A stretch of 64,000 bases of DNA. It comes from Sphingobacterium cellulitidis. GTDB lineage: Bacteria; Bacteroidota; Bacteroidia; Sphingobacteriales; Sphingobacteriaceae. The position numbers were made by a program, and so were the translations under genes. The DNA lies in contig NOUX01000003.1 of assembly GCA_002245855.1 (NCBI GenBank), positions 248,001 to 312,000 of the forward strand, given 5' to 3'. Shown here piece after piece: positions 56,334 to 64,000 of the stretch. Numbering within the stretch: position 1 is the first letter of the stretch; the number at the start of each line of letters is the position of its first letter. The notes below the pieces were generated by a model that was not told the DNA's origin, ran no database searches, and saw nothing but the letters and a program-made list of their open reading frames with translations.

Positions 56334-57536
56334 TTAAGATTGATTTTCTACATGAAGATATTTGAATTCATCAAATAAATATTGAAAGATAGAGAGGTTA
56401 CTCTGCAGATCATTCCTTCCCGTTACACGGTCTCTACTCTCCATCATATTAATAAATTTTTCAAAAGTGTATGGTTCCGACCCCTTGTCAGTTACCCAAC
56501 TGAAATCAGGCACAAATTTGGGAATAAATTTTGAAATTGCAACCTGTGAGCCAATACCAATTACACAGCCGGTTGTAAACGAAGAATTTATGGCACACAT
56601 GGCATAATCCCCCATGAATAATCCGCATTTAAACTCATCGGTCTCGCGATAGCTAAGATCCTCATAATCAAACAACCGAACTGCTTGCCAATTGTTTTTT
56701 AAATTTGAATTTGAACTACCTGCTCCGATATTTGCTCCCTCGCCTATCACCGAACAACCTAAATATCCATCATGCCCTTTGGCGCTATTCCCCCAAATTA
56801 CCGTATTATTCACCTCACCACAGATTGTGCTTCCGGGACCAATGGTAGTATTCGGATAAAGCTTCGCTCCTGTTTTTACCCTTGCTGACTCGCCAATAGA
56901 AACATAGCCTTTCAAATAAGAACCTTCTTCTATCTTGGCGTTTTTGCCGATATAGATAGGTCCTTCCATACTATTTAAACTAGCACCTTCCACTTGCGCT
57001 CCTTCTTCCACAAAGATCCATGAACCGTAAATGCTATTCGTATCGCTGATAGCAGCAGATTGACGACCTGTGGTCAATAATTTATAATCAAATAGAAGTT
57101 GGGATTTATTGTAGAGGAAGATGTCTTCGATATGGTTTAACCTCGAAAATTGAGCCGAAGACTTGATAGGATTATATTTTTCATGAAGAAACTCCAAATC
57201 AAGCTGGGGTTCACTGGTTTTAATTGCAATCCACGAATTTTCATCCAACAGGATATCACCAATAGCTAAGGCTTCCAACTCATTGATTAGAGCATCAGAT
57301 GGCAATATATCAGCGCGGATAAATAGAAATTCAGAGTTATTATTATGATTAAAAGGAAATTTTTCGGATAAGTAATCGGCAGTTTTATAGGTAACGGGGG
57401 TTTTGAAAATAAGCTCCCATTTCTCATTTAAGGTAGAAATACCGACTCTAAGATTGCCAACGGGTCTTGATGAGGCAATAGGGAAAAGACGCTTACGCCA
57501 GTGAGCGTTATCAAATAATACTATGGTTAGCGACAT
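56334..57536 (-). CDS. GlmU-like sugar nucleotidyltransferase/hexapeptide protein
   Basis: About 400 aa from the ATG at 57536 ('MSLTIVLFDNAHWRKRLFPI'). The first 170 residues form a degenerate nucleotidyltransferase-like domain in which the canonical GxGTR loop is replaced by 'LFPIASSRPVGNLRVGIST'. The rest is a left-handed beta-helix with hexapeptide repeats ('GPIYIGKNAKIEEGSYLKGY', 'ARVKTGAKLYPNTTIGPGST', 'IGEGANIGAGSSNSNLKNNW'). Bacteroidota keep this 'putative sugar nucleotidyltransferase' as a separate gene. Substrate unknown; it should not be taken as proven GlmU. Confidence 0.88.
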   Translation of the reverse strand: MSLTIVLFDNAHWRKRLFPIASSRPVGNLRVGISTLNEKWELIFKTPVTYKTADYLSEKFPFNHNNNSEFLFIRADILPSDALINELEALAIGDILLDENSWIAIKTSEPQLDLEFLHEKYNPIKSSAQFSRLNHIEDIFLYNKSQLLFDYKLLTTGRQSAAISDTNSIYGSWIFVEEGAQVEGASLNSMEGPIYIGKNAKIEEGSYLKGYVSIGESARVKTGAKLYPNTTIGPGSTICGEVNNTVIWGNSAKGHDGYLGCSVIGEGANIGAGSSNSNLKNNWQAVRLFDYEDLSYRETDEFKCGLFMGDYAMCAINSSFTTGCVIGIGSQVAISKFIPKFVPDFSWVTDKGSEPYTFEKFINMMESRDRVTGRNDLQSNLSIFQYLFDEFKYLHVENQS

Positions 57537-57550
57537 GAAATAAAAGTACA

Positions 57551-57583
57551 TAAAAAATCCCGACAAATAAATTTTATCGGGAT
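57551..57583 (-). terminator. Rho-independent terminator after rpmE
   Basis: 11-bp stem with one wobble (57557-57567 with 57573-57583), 5-nt loop, T6 on the minus strand. Confidence 0.88.
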
Positions 57584-57611
57584 AATATCAATTTCTTTAT
57601 AGTAAAGAATA

Positions 57612-57860
57612 TTACTTTTTGTTGTAACGGCTACGGAATTTATCAATACGTCCAGCTGTATCAACTAATTTCATTTTACCAGTGTAGAATGGGTGTGAAG
57701 TGTGAGAAATCTCTAACTTAACTAATGGGTACTCTGTACCATCTTCCCAAGTGATAGTTTCTTTTGTATCAACACAAGATTTAGTGATAAAAGCGTAGTC
57801 ATTAGACATGTCTTTAAATACAACTAATCTGTAGTTTGATGGATGCAAATCTTTTTTCAT
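57612..57860 (-). CDS. rpmE: 50S ribosomal protein L31 type B
   Basis: 82 aa, type B (zinc-free) L31: '[20 protein letters not shown]', '[20 protein letters not shown]', '[20 protein letters not shown]', '[12 protein letters not shown]'. The CxxC zinc ligands of type A are missing. In many bacteria the type B form is the zinc-starvation copy, but in Bacteroidota it is usually the only L31. It has its own promoter and terminator. Confidence 0.97.
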   Translation of the reverse strand: MKKDLHPSNYRLVVFKDMSNDYAFITKSCVDTKETITWEDGTEYPLVKLEISHTSHPFYTGKMKLVDTAGRIDKFRSRYNKK

Positions 57861-57899
57861 TTTATCTTATGATTACTATATAATTCAACAATTGAGGTG

Positions 57900-57931
57900 C
57901 AAAGATAATTTATTTTTCATTCAAATACAAA
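57900..57931 (-). promoter_or_regulatory. rpmE promoter: TTTG-N20-TATCTTTG
   Basis: On the minus strand TTTG (57928-57931), exactly 20 nt, then a perfect TATCTTTG (57900-57907), 39 nt before the ATG. It is the best full match to the Bacteroidota -33/-7 promoter in this window. Confidence 0.75.
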
Positions 57932-58096
57932 AAACAAACATAAATTCATTTCCACACCTGTGAATAAGTTTTACTTGCCTTTTAATCAGCCAGTACAATT
58001 TGAAGGTTTTTCATCTTCAGAATTACAAAAGTAAACAAATCCTATGAATAACAAGCCTTTTTTCGCTATTAGCATCTTTAAATAGTTCTAATTTCA

Positions 58097-58104
58097 TACT
58101 TTTG
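58097..58104 (+). promoter_or_regulatory. -7 box TACTTTTG of lysS
   Basis: Perfect TAnnTTTG, 25 nt before the ATG; no clear -33 element. Confidence 0.6.
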
Positions 58105-58129
58105 CAACACATTATAAGTTGTACGAAAA

Positions 58130-59848
58130 ATGAGCATCGGATTATCTGAACAAGAACAACAAAGAAGGCTAAACCTGAAAGCCTTGATCGACCTAGGCAT
58201 TGACCCCTTCCCTGCTGAAGAGTTTAAAGTTAATGCAACGGCTGAGGACATATTGGCAAACTACGAAAGAGATAAGATCAACTATAAGAATATTAGTTTT
58301 GCTGGACGTATCATGAGCCGTCGGGTTATGGGTAGCGCTTCTTTCATGGAACTGCAAGACTCTACTGGACGTATTCAAGCCTATGTAAAACGGGATGACA
58401 TCTGTCCGGATGAAGATAAGACCTTATATAATACGGTATTCAAAAAGCTTTTGGATATTGGTGATATCGTTGGGATCACAGGTTATGTTTTTACCACCCA
58501 AACTGGTGAAATCAGTATTCACGTGCAAACTTTAAAGGTTCTGACTAAATCTTTAAGACCATTGCCGATTGTAAAAGAAGCTGATGGCAAGACCTATGAT
58601 GCGTTTACTGACCCTGAACAACGCTATAGAATGCGTTATGTGGATTTGATTGTAAACTCTCACAACAAAGAAATTTTCGTGAAGCGTACGAAGTTATTCA
58701 ATGCAATGCGTGATTACTTCAACAACGCTGGATATATGGAGGTTGAAACTCCAATCTTACAGGCTATTCCTGGTGGTGCTGCGGCTCGTCCGTTTATCAC
58801 TCATCATAATGCCCTTGATATTCCATTATACTTACGTATCGCCAATGAATTATATTTGAAGAGATTAATTGTTGGTGGTTTTGACGGGGTATATGAATTC
58901 TCTAAAAACTTCAGAAATGAAGGAATGGACAGAACACATAACCCAGAGTTTACAGCCATGGAAATCTATGTAGCCTATAAAGACTACAACTGGATGATGG
59001 AATTTACTGAAAACTTATTGGAGCATTGTGCGATTGCTGTAAATGGAACAACCAATGCGACTTTTGCTGAGCATCAGGTAGATTTCAAAGCGCCATATCC
59101 AAGAGTGAGCATGACAGAGGCTATCAAACAATTCACTGGTTTTGATATTACCGGTAAATCGGAAGATGAAATCCGTCAGGCGGCAAAAGGAATGGGAATC
59201 GATGTGAATGAAACGATGGGTAAAGGTAAGTTGATTGATGAGATCTTCGGTGAAAAATGCGAAGGAAACTTTATTCAACCGACATTTATCACGGACTACC
59301 CTATCGAAATGTCTCCTTTGACAAAGAAACACAGAGATAATCCTGAACTTACTGAGCGTTTTGAATTAATGGTATGTGGTAAGGAAATTGCAAACGCATA
59401 TTCGGAGCTTAATGACCCTATTGATCAAAGAGAGCGTTTTGAACATCAATTGAAACTTTCTGAGAAAGGTGATGATGAAGCAATGTTTATCGACCAAGAT
59501 TTCTTACGTTCTTTGGAATACGGAATGCCTCCTACTTCAGGATTAGGTATTGGTATGGACAGATTGATTATGTTCTTAACCAATAATCCTTCCATCCAGG
59601 AAGTGTTGTTCTTCCCTCAAATGCGCCCTGAGAAAGTTGCAAAGGTAGCTTCCACAGCGGATTATGTAGAACAGGGAATTCCTGAAGCTTGGGTACCAGT
59701 TTTACAGAAAATGGGATTCACGACCATCGAGCTTTTAAAAGAAGCTAATCCAAACAAGGTTTTCAATGATCTTGGCGGGATGCGCAAAAAGATGAAATTA
59801 GATGTTACAATGCCAACTAAAGACGAAGTTCTAGCTTGGTTTGAATAA
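58130..59848 (+). CDS. lysS: Lysyl-tRNA synthetase (class II)
   Basis: Charges tRNA-Lys. 572 aa, about 70 residues longer than E. coli LysS. OB-fold anticodon-binding domain (about 55-170, 'FAGRIMSRRVMGSASFMELQ'). Class II motif 2 is 'FEFSKNFRNEGMDRTHNPEF'-like (here 'YEFSKNFRNEGMDRTHNPEF') and motif 3 'GLGIGMDRLIMFLTN'. The extra C-terminal tail ('ADYVEQGIPEAWVPVLQKMG' to 'KDEVLAWFE') is helical and appears in Bacteroidota LysS; its role is unclear. Confidence 0.97.
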   Translation: MSIGLSEQEQQRRLNLKALIDLGIDPFPAEEFKVNATAEDILANYERDKINYKNISFAGRIMSRRVMGSASFMELQDSTGRIQAYVKRDDICPDEDKTLYNTVFKKLLDIGDIVGITGYVFTTQTGEISIHVQTLKVLTKSLRPLPIVKEADGKTYDAFTDPEQRYRMRYVDLIVNSHNKEIFVKRTKLFNAMRDYFNNAGYMEVETPILQAIPGGAAARPFITHHNALDIPLYLRIANELYLKRLIVGGFDGVYEFSKNFRNEGMDRTHNPEFTAMEIYVAYKDYNWMMEFTENLLEHCAIAVNGTTNATFAEHQVDFKAPYPRVSMTEAIKQFTGFDITGKSEDEIRQAAKGMGIDVNETMGKGKLIDEIFGEKCEGNFIQPTFITDYPIEMSPLTKKHRDNPELTERFELMVCGKEIANAYSELNDPIDQRERFEHQLKLSEKGDDEAMFIDQDFLRSLEYGMPPTSGLGIGMDRLIMFLTNNPSIQEVLFFPQMRPEKVAKVASTADYVEQGIPEAWVPVLQKMGFTTIELLKEANPNKVFNDLGGMRKKMKLDVTMPTKDEVLAWFE

Positions 59849-59867
59849 GATATCAAAATAAAAAAGT

Positions 59868-59903
59868 AATCCCCATTGTTCATTCAATGGGGATTTTCTT
59901 TTT
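59868..59903 (+). terminator. Rho-independent terminator after lysS
   Basis: Perfect 11-bp stem (59868-59878 with 59885-59895), 6-nt loop, interrupted T-run. Confidence 0.9.
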
Positions 59904-60053
59904 GCAAGTAGTCTTGATAAGAGGGAATGTCTAGATATTCAATGTCTGAAGATTATTTTCTGATAAGTTCTCCAAACTATGCAATCATATAGAATGGATA
60001 AAACAAAAACCATTTTTTTATCGTTTCTAAAGGAGAAACAATAAATTGAACCT

Positions 60054-60452
60054 ATGAAGAAAATTCAAATACTTTTTCTTATTCCACTTATTATGGGATG
60101 TGCCAGTAACCAAGGCACAAGTTCTAAACCACCAAAAATAATTGGTAATTGGCAATGGCTGGAAACCTCGGGTGGATTTGCTGGAATTAAGAAAACACCA
60201 GAATCATCGAATGAAATCAAACATCTTCAGATTACTAAGGATAGTATTTTCTATTATGAAAATGGTGAATTGACTTCAGCTCAACCCTATAAATTAAAAC
60301 TGACCAAATCTATGTTAAATAACAAAGATGGTTGGCTCTTGAATGAAAATCCACATAAAGTGTTTGTTCAAAGGCAAGATAGCACCTTGTTGTTACAGGA
60401 AGATTGTTTTGATTGTTTCTCACATCGATATGTGAAAATGAAGGAAAGATAA
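60054..60452 (+). CDS. Small predicted lipoprotein
   Basis: 132 aa. Lipoprotein signal 'MKKIQILFLIPLIMGC' (Cys16), then a Ser/Lys linker and a small lipocalin-like or META-like beta domain opening with 'IIGNWQWLETSGGFAG' and ending with two close cysteines in 'LLQEDCFDCFSHRYVKMKER'. The 'GNWxWLxTSGG' opening is frequent in small Bacteroidota lipoproteins. Function unknown. Convergent with the M16 peptidase gene and sharing its terminator. Confidence 0.85.
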   Translation: MKKIQILFLIPLIMGCASNQGTSSKPPKIIGNWQWLETSGGFAGIKKTPESSNEIKHLQITKDSIFYYENGELTSAQPYKLKLTKSMLNNKDGWLLNENPHKVFVQRQDSTLLLQEDCFDCFSHRYVKMKER

Positions 60453-60453
60453 G

Positions 60454-60486
60454 TAAAAAAAATGCCCCGATTTACGGGGCATTTAA
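60454..60486. terminator. Terminator between the lipoprotein and M16 peptidase genes
   Basis: Perfect 10-bp stem (60460-60469 with 60475-60484), ATTTA loop. The T-run is strongest on the minus strand (M16 side). Confidence 0.9.
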
Positions 60487-60489
60487 TAT

Positions 60490-63354
60490 TTATTTAGCTG
60501 GAGCAGCATCTGGTAGTAAGATAAACTTATAGAAGTTTTCTTCTTTCAAATACTTATTGGCAGCAGCTTTTACTGATTCGATAGTAACTTTATCCAGATC
60601 CTCAAGATACTTAGTAACCTTTGTAGGATCAGTTTCATTCTGTACAGAACCCATAATTTCTGAAGTCCAGAATCCATTCTCTCTTAGATTTAACTCCAAT
60701 TGACGTTTTTCCTCAATTTTGAATTTATCTAAATCAGTCTGAGATGGACCATTTTGTTTAATCTTCTTCACTTCGTCAATTGCAGAATTAATCAAAGATT
60801 GATACTTGTCAACACTAGTTCCAAATCCGATCATAAAGGTATAACGAGGTTTTGGAGATTTGCTGTATGATAAACGAGCTCCGGTTCCATAAACTCCACT
60901 TTCATCTTCACGTAGGCGCTCAATCAATTTATTGGTCAAAATAGTCTCCAAAGCACTTGCATTCATGTTCTCTTGATCATTATAAATATAATCACCATAA
61001 ATAACCATTCTTACAGCGGCTTTGGCTTCCTTACCCTTGCGAACAATCTTTTCAACACCTTTATTTTTTTCATAAAGGTTCAAATCTTTCGCTTGTTCTT
61101 TACGACCTTTATTAGGTAAAGCTGCTAGGTATTCCTCCAAATATGGTTTAATCTCATCCTCAGTAAAGGAACCTACAATTACAAAAGTGAAATCTGAAGC
61201 ATCAGCGAATCTATCTTTATAAATTTCCAATGCTCTTTCCTTACTTACTTTATCTAAATCTGCAATTGAATAAGGAACTCGACGAATGCTATTTCCATAT
61301 AATGTACGTTGAATCGCATCACTATAAACAAAGTTCGGATCGTTTTCACGATTTGCTTGCATGTCTTTTTGCTTGCTGATAACACTTTGGAAAATATCAT
61401 CCTCAATTCTAGGTTCTGTGAAGTAACCGTAGATCATTTCAAAAGCAGTTTTTAAACTTTCTTTATCAGTAGAACCACGAAGACCTTCAGAACGCTCAGT
61501 GATATAAGGACTGATATTCACCTCTTTACCAGTTAAACTCTTTTGTAATTCTACGGTATTCAACTGTCCGATACCAGAACTATTCACCAAGTTACCAGCG
61601 AAAGATGCCGACATATAATCTGCATCAGAGTACAAGGATGTACCACCTGGACTATAAGCAGAAATCATAATTTGATCATTCTTGAACTTGGTAGGTTTTA
61701 ATAAAACCTTAACTCCGTTGCTCAAGATTAATTCTTTTGTTTCAATTTTATCAATTGATTTTTCTGATTTAATAGAACCTTTCACTGGAGTTTTTGAAAG
61801 CATTGGCAAATCAGATACCTTGTCCTCATAAGCCTTTAAATCTTCCTTATCAATCTCTGTAAACCATGCATTAACAGCTGCTTCTTCTGGAAGTTTATCT
61901 TTTTCAGCATCAGGAGCTAAAATGATCACATCACGGTTAATGTCTTGGTAGAATTCCTTACCAACATTCTCAACCTCTTTCAAAGTCAATGTAGGCAATA
62001 ACTGCTTAGTGATTTCATAGCGATCTTCATTACTCAATGCTGGACCATCTTTCAAGAAATGATTCAAATAAGCATTTACGTAACTTTCTGATTTTCTTTT
62101 ATCACGCTCAGTGTATGAGGTTTCATTAGATTTAGCAATCGAACTGATAGCACGTTTGAATTCAGTTTCTGTAAAACCAAACTTTTGAAAACGATCTAAT
62201 TCTCTAACCACTGCTTTAAAACCATCTTCAAACTGACCTGGTTTAGAAATAAAGAAGGCACCTAAATTATCAATTCCACCGATAAAGCCAGAGATATCTA
62301 CTCCAGCTTGAATAAATGGAGGATTTGCTGACTGACCTAATTCGCTAAAACGAGCATTGATCATTTGGTTGAAAACATCTTTCAACAAGTCCCTTCTATA
62401 ATCCTTAACAGTAGAAACCTTTTCTTCAGGATGTTTGATCATGATCTGACCAACAGTGTAAGTCATTTCAGGATCTGTTACTTTAATAAATTGGTTTTTA
62501 TTAAGTAAGTCAACTTTATACTCAGTACGAGGTTTCAAGTCCTTTGGCACCTTCATATCCGAGAATAATCTTTTCACTTCAGCTTCCATTTGCTGAGGAT
62601 CGATATCTCCCACGATAATCAATGATTGAAGATCCGGGCGGTACCATTGTGCATGGAAATTACGAATAACTTCAGGGTCGAATTTTGTTACAACTTCTTC
62701 CGTTCCAATAGGAAGTCTATCCGCATAACGAGATCCATTTAACATGACCTTGAAATACTGATCACGCATGCGTTGCATTGCTCCGCGGCCACCACGCATC
62801 TCTTCCATGATAACACCTCTCTCCTTGTTGATCTCATCTGTTTCAAGCATCGCATCTTGTGCCCAATCGCGCATCACCTGCAAGCCGTTTTTCAATAATT
62901 CAGGATCATCCGAAGGAATCGGTAACTGATAAACAGTTTCATCAAAACTGGTATAGGCATTTAAATCAGAGCCAAATCTTACTCCTGCCTTTTGTAAATA
63001 GTCAATCAACTCATTTTTAGGAAAATGCTTTAATCCATTAAAGTTCATGTGTTCCATAAAGTGAGCCAAGCCTAACTCCTTTTCATTCTCTAAAATTGAA
63101 CCTACTTTCATCGCAAGAAACATAGTTACTCGCTTCTCAGGTTCTGAATTTTTACGAATGTAATATTGAAAGCCATTCGCCAATTTACCCTTGATAACAT
63201 CCTTATCAAATGGCAATTTTGCATCCCATTTCAGGGAGTCGTTCATCAATACTACTTTTGCTTCTGAATGAAGGTGGGTCGGCACGTAAGCACTAGCCAT
63301 TTCCGTTGCAAATGGCAAGAGAAATGCTAATGCGAGGGGTTTTAGAATTTTCAT
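60490..63354 (-). CDS. M16-family zinc metallopeptidase (pitrilysin-like, two-domain)
   Basis: 954 aa, exported (signal peptide about 1-22, 'LALAFLLPFATEMASA'). The N-terminal active M16 domain has the inverted zinc motif His98-x-x-Glu101-His102 in 'ELGLAHFMEHMNFNGLKHFP' and the third ligand region 'EINKERGVIMEEMRGGRGAM'. A second M16 repeat (about 540-950; 'LSNGVKVLLKPTKFKNDQIM', 'TFVIVGSFTEDEIKPYLEEY') lacks the motif and closes the chamber. Such periplasmic peptidases degrade short peptides. The stop is 3 bp from the shared terminator. Confidence 0.95.
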   Translation of the reverse strand: MKILKPLALAFLLPFATEMASAYVPTHLHSEAKVVLMNDSLKWDAKLPFDKDVIKGKLANGFQYYIRKNSEPEKRVTMFLAMKVGSILENEKELGLAHFMEHMNFNGLKHFPKNELIDYLQKAGVRFGSDLNAYTSFDETVYQLPIPSDDPELLKNGLQVMRDWAQDAMLETDEINKERGVIMEEMRGGRGAMQRMRDQYFKVMLNGSRYADRLPIGTEEVVTKFDPEVIRNFHAQWYRPDLQSLIIVGDIDPQQMEAEVKRLFSDMKVPKDLKPRTEYKVDLLNKNQFIKVTDPEMTYTVGQIMIKHPEEKVSTVKDYRRDLLKDVFNQMINARFSELGQSANPPFIQAGVDISGFIGGIDNLGAFFISKPGQFEDGFKAVVRELDRFQKFGFTETEFKRAISSIAKSNETSYTERDKRKSESYVNAYLNHFLKDGPALSNEDRYEITKQLLPTLTLKEVENVGKEFYQDINRDVIILAPDAEKDKLPEEAAVNAWFTEIDKEDLKAYEDKVSDLPMLSKTPVKGSIKSEKSIDKIETKELILSNGVKVLLKPTKFKNDQIMISAYSPGGTSLYSDADYMSASFAGNLVNSSGIGQLNTVELQKSLTGKEVNISPYITERSEGLRGSTDKESLKTAFEMIYGYFTEPRIEDDIFQSVISKQKDMQANRENDPNFVYSDAIQRTLYGNSIRRVPYSIADLDKVSKERALEIYKDRFADASDFTFVIVGSFTEDEIKPYLEEYLAALPNKGRKEQAKDLNLYEKNKGVEKIVRKGKEAKAAVRMVIYGDYIYNDQENMNASALETILTNKLIERLREDESGVYGTGARLSYSKSPKPRYTFMIGFGTSVDKYQSLINSAIDEVKKIKQNGPSQTDLDKFKIEEKRQLELNLRENGFWTSEIMGSVQNETDPTKVTKYLEDLDKVTIESVKAAANKYLKEENFYKFILLPDAAPAK

Positions 63355-63476
63355 AATTTCAAAAAAAATTTACTAGAATGGTTACTAATTTATATTTGGA
63401 TAGCAATCTACAATAAATTTATTTAGCTTTAAAACAAATCTTCTATTCAAACTTATGATTTAATTTTTTTTAACAA

Positions 63477-64000
63477 ATGGATTGGGAACAGACAAAAAGA
63501 GATTTTAAACGTTATTTATTATTAGAAAGAGGATTAAGCGATAATAGCATCGCAGCATACTTAAATGATGTTCATAAACTACAAAGCTATGCAGAATTAA
63601 ATCATATTGATTTAAGGGAATTTCAAACCCAACATATCCAGCAATTTCTGCAATGGATAAATGAGTTTCCTATTTCTGCATACAGCCAGGCACGCATGCT
63701 CTCCGGAATAAAAACCTTCTTCGGATATTTACAAATAGAACATGGATTCCCAAACAATCCAGCCGAATTAATTGAAACCCCAAGACTTTCCCGAAAAATC
63801 CCAGCCGTATTAAGCATTGAAGAAATCGACCAGCTGATCGCAGCTATCGACCTTTCTTCTCCTGAAGGAATGCGTAATAAAACAATCCTAGAAATTTTAT
63901 ATGGATGCGGACTCAGGGTATCGGAGTTATGCAACCTCAAAATTTCAAATTTGTTCCTTGATGTCGAATTTATAAAAGTCGAAGGAAAAGGAAATAAGGA
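63477..64000 (+). CDS. Tyrosine recombinase, XerC/XerD type (3' end outside window)
   Basis: 174 codons are visible. The N-terminal SAM-like core-binding domain is 'MDWEQTKRDFKRYLLLERGL', 'SDNSIAAYLNDVHKLQSYAE' and 'MLSGIKTFFGYLQIEHGFPN'; the catalytic domain begins 'IPAVLSIEEIDQLIAAID' with the first catalytic Arg in 'ILYGCGLRVSELCNLKISNL'. The protein is cut before the HxxR and Tyr motifs. No other integron or transposon gene is nearby, so a chromosome-dimer resolvase (XerD-like) is more likely than a mobile-element integrase. Confidence 0.9.
   Translation, partial: MDWEQTKRDFKRYLLLERGLSDNSIAAYLNDVHKLQSYAELNHIDLREFQTQHIQQFLQWINEFPISAYSQARMLSGIKTFFGYLQIEHGFPNNPAELIETPRLSRKIPAVLSIEEIDQLIAAIDLSSPEGMRNKTILEILYGCGLRVSELCNLKISNLFLDVEFIKVEGKGNK

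Noticed and set aside
58026..58033. Second rpmE promoter (TACTTTTG on the minus strand)
   Set aside because: It matches the -7 consensus but lies about 165 bp from rpmE, with a better full promoter in between; probably chance in AT-rich sequence.
63623..63940. 105-codon minus-strand frame
   Set aside because: Antisense to the recombinase gene, whose N-domain and catalytic Arg motif are clear.
63477..64000. Integrase of a genomic island
   Set aside because: No attachment-site repeat, cargo genes or composition shift is seen next to it, and the N-terminal domain resembles housekeeping XerC/XerD.

Overview
The window is a compact chromosomal segment of a Bacteroidota bacterium, most likely a Sphingobacteriaceae member close to Sphingobacterium or Pedobacter (inference from gene content). 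The evidence is a SusC/SusD outer-membrane pair, a MurF-alanine racemase fusion, a short primary sigma factor without region 1.1, a zinc-free type B L31, AT-rich intergenic DNA without Shine-Dalgarno sequences, and many TAnnTTTG '-7' promoter boxes with an occasional TTTG about 20 bp upstream. There is no prophage, IS transposase or CRISPR array. Nearly all of the DNA is housekeeping.

Layout. 1-7.5 kb (minus strand): SusD (cut by the window edge), SusC, a secreted ThuA-like protein, AroB and a small S4 RNA-binding protein. 7.6-12.8 kb: proline dehydrogenase and a HAD phosphatase, an ECF sigma factor paired with a membrane-anchored barrel-like protein, a tandem universal stress protein with a small partner, and tRNA-Thr. 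13.1-20.4 kb: ClpB facing two amino-acid operons, lysC-lysA (lysine/DAP) and serC-serA (serine). 20.7-25.6 kb: gyrA overlapping two exported TPR proteins. 25.6-26.1 kb: a repeat element with 31-bp inverted ends and an 80-bp tandem array. 26-31.6 kb: ZIP metal transporter, Dps and aldo/keto reductase, then an unusual RluA-family protein, a Crp-type regulator and a Qnr-like pentapeptide protein. 31.8 kb: a GC-rich array of CGGACC/GGTCCG units on an 11-nt period. 32-38 kb: flavin reductase, DJ-1/PfpI protein, polyphosphate kinase, a radical SAM protein and a lipoprotein.

38-42.3 kb: murF-alr, a DUF502 membrane protein and a degenerate LytS-like protein on one strand, with recX divergent. 42.3-45.6 kb: a tRNA-Gly/tRNA-Leu operon, katG and a small unknown gene. 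45.6-52.8 kb: icd, a cation/proton antiporter with Usp-like tail, a LolC/E-type permease, fmt, a small Xre regulator and rpoD. 52.8-57.9 kb (minus strand): a second Xre regulator, an Mpl-like ligase, prmA, tpiA, a GlmU-like protein and rpmE. 58-64 kb: lysS, a small lipoprotein, an M16 peptidase and the start of a Xer-type recombinase.

Connections. Oxidative and starvation stress recur (katG, dps, DJ-1, flavin reductase, Usp, ppk, clpB). Cell-wall precursor supply is also spread across the window: DAP from lysC/lysA, D-alanine and MurF from the fusion, and peptide recycling by the Mpl-like ligase. The least explained items are the two intergenic repeat systems (25.7-26.1 kb with a related end at 42.55 kb, and 31.8 kb), the degenerate LytS-like protein, and the cysteine-containing N-terminal half of the RluA-family protein.
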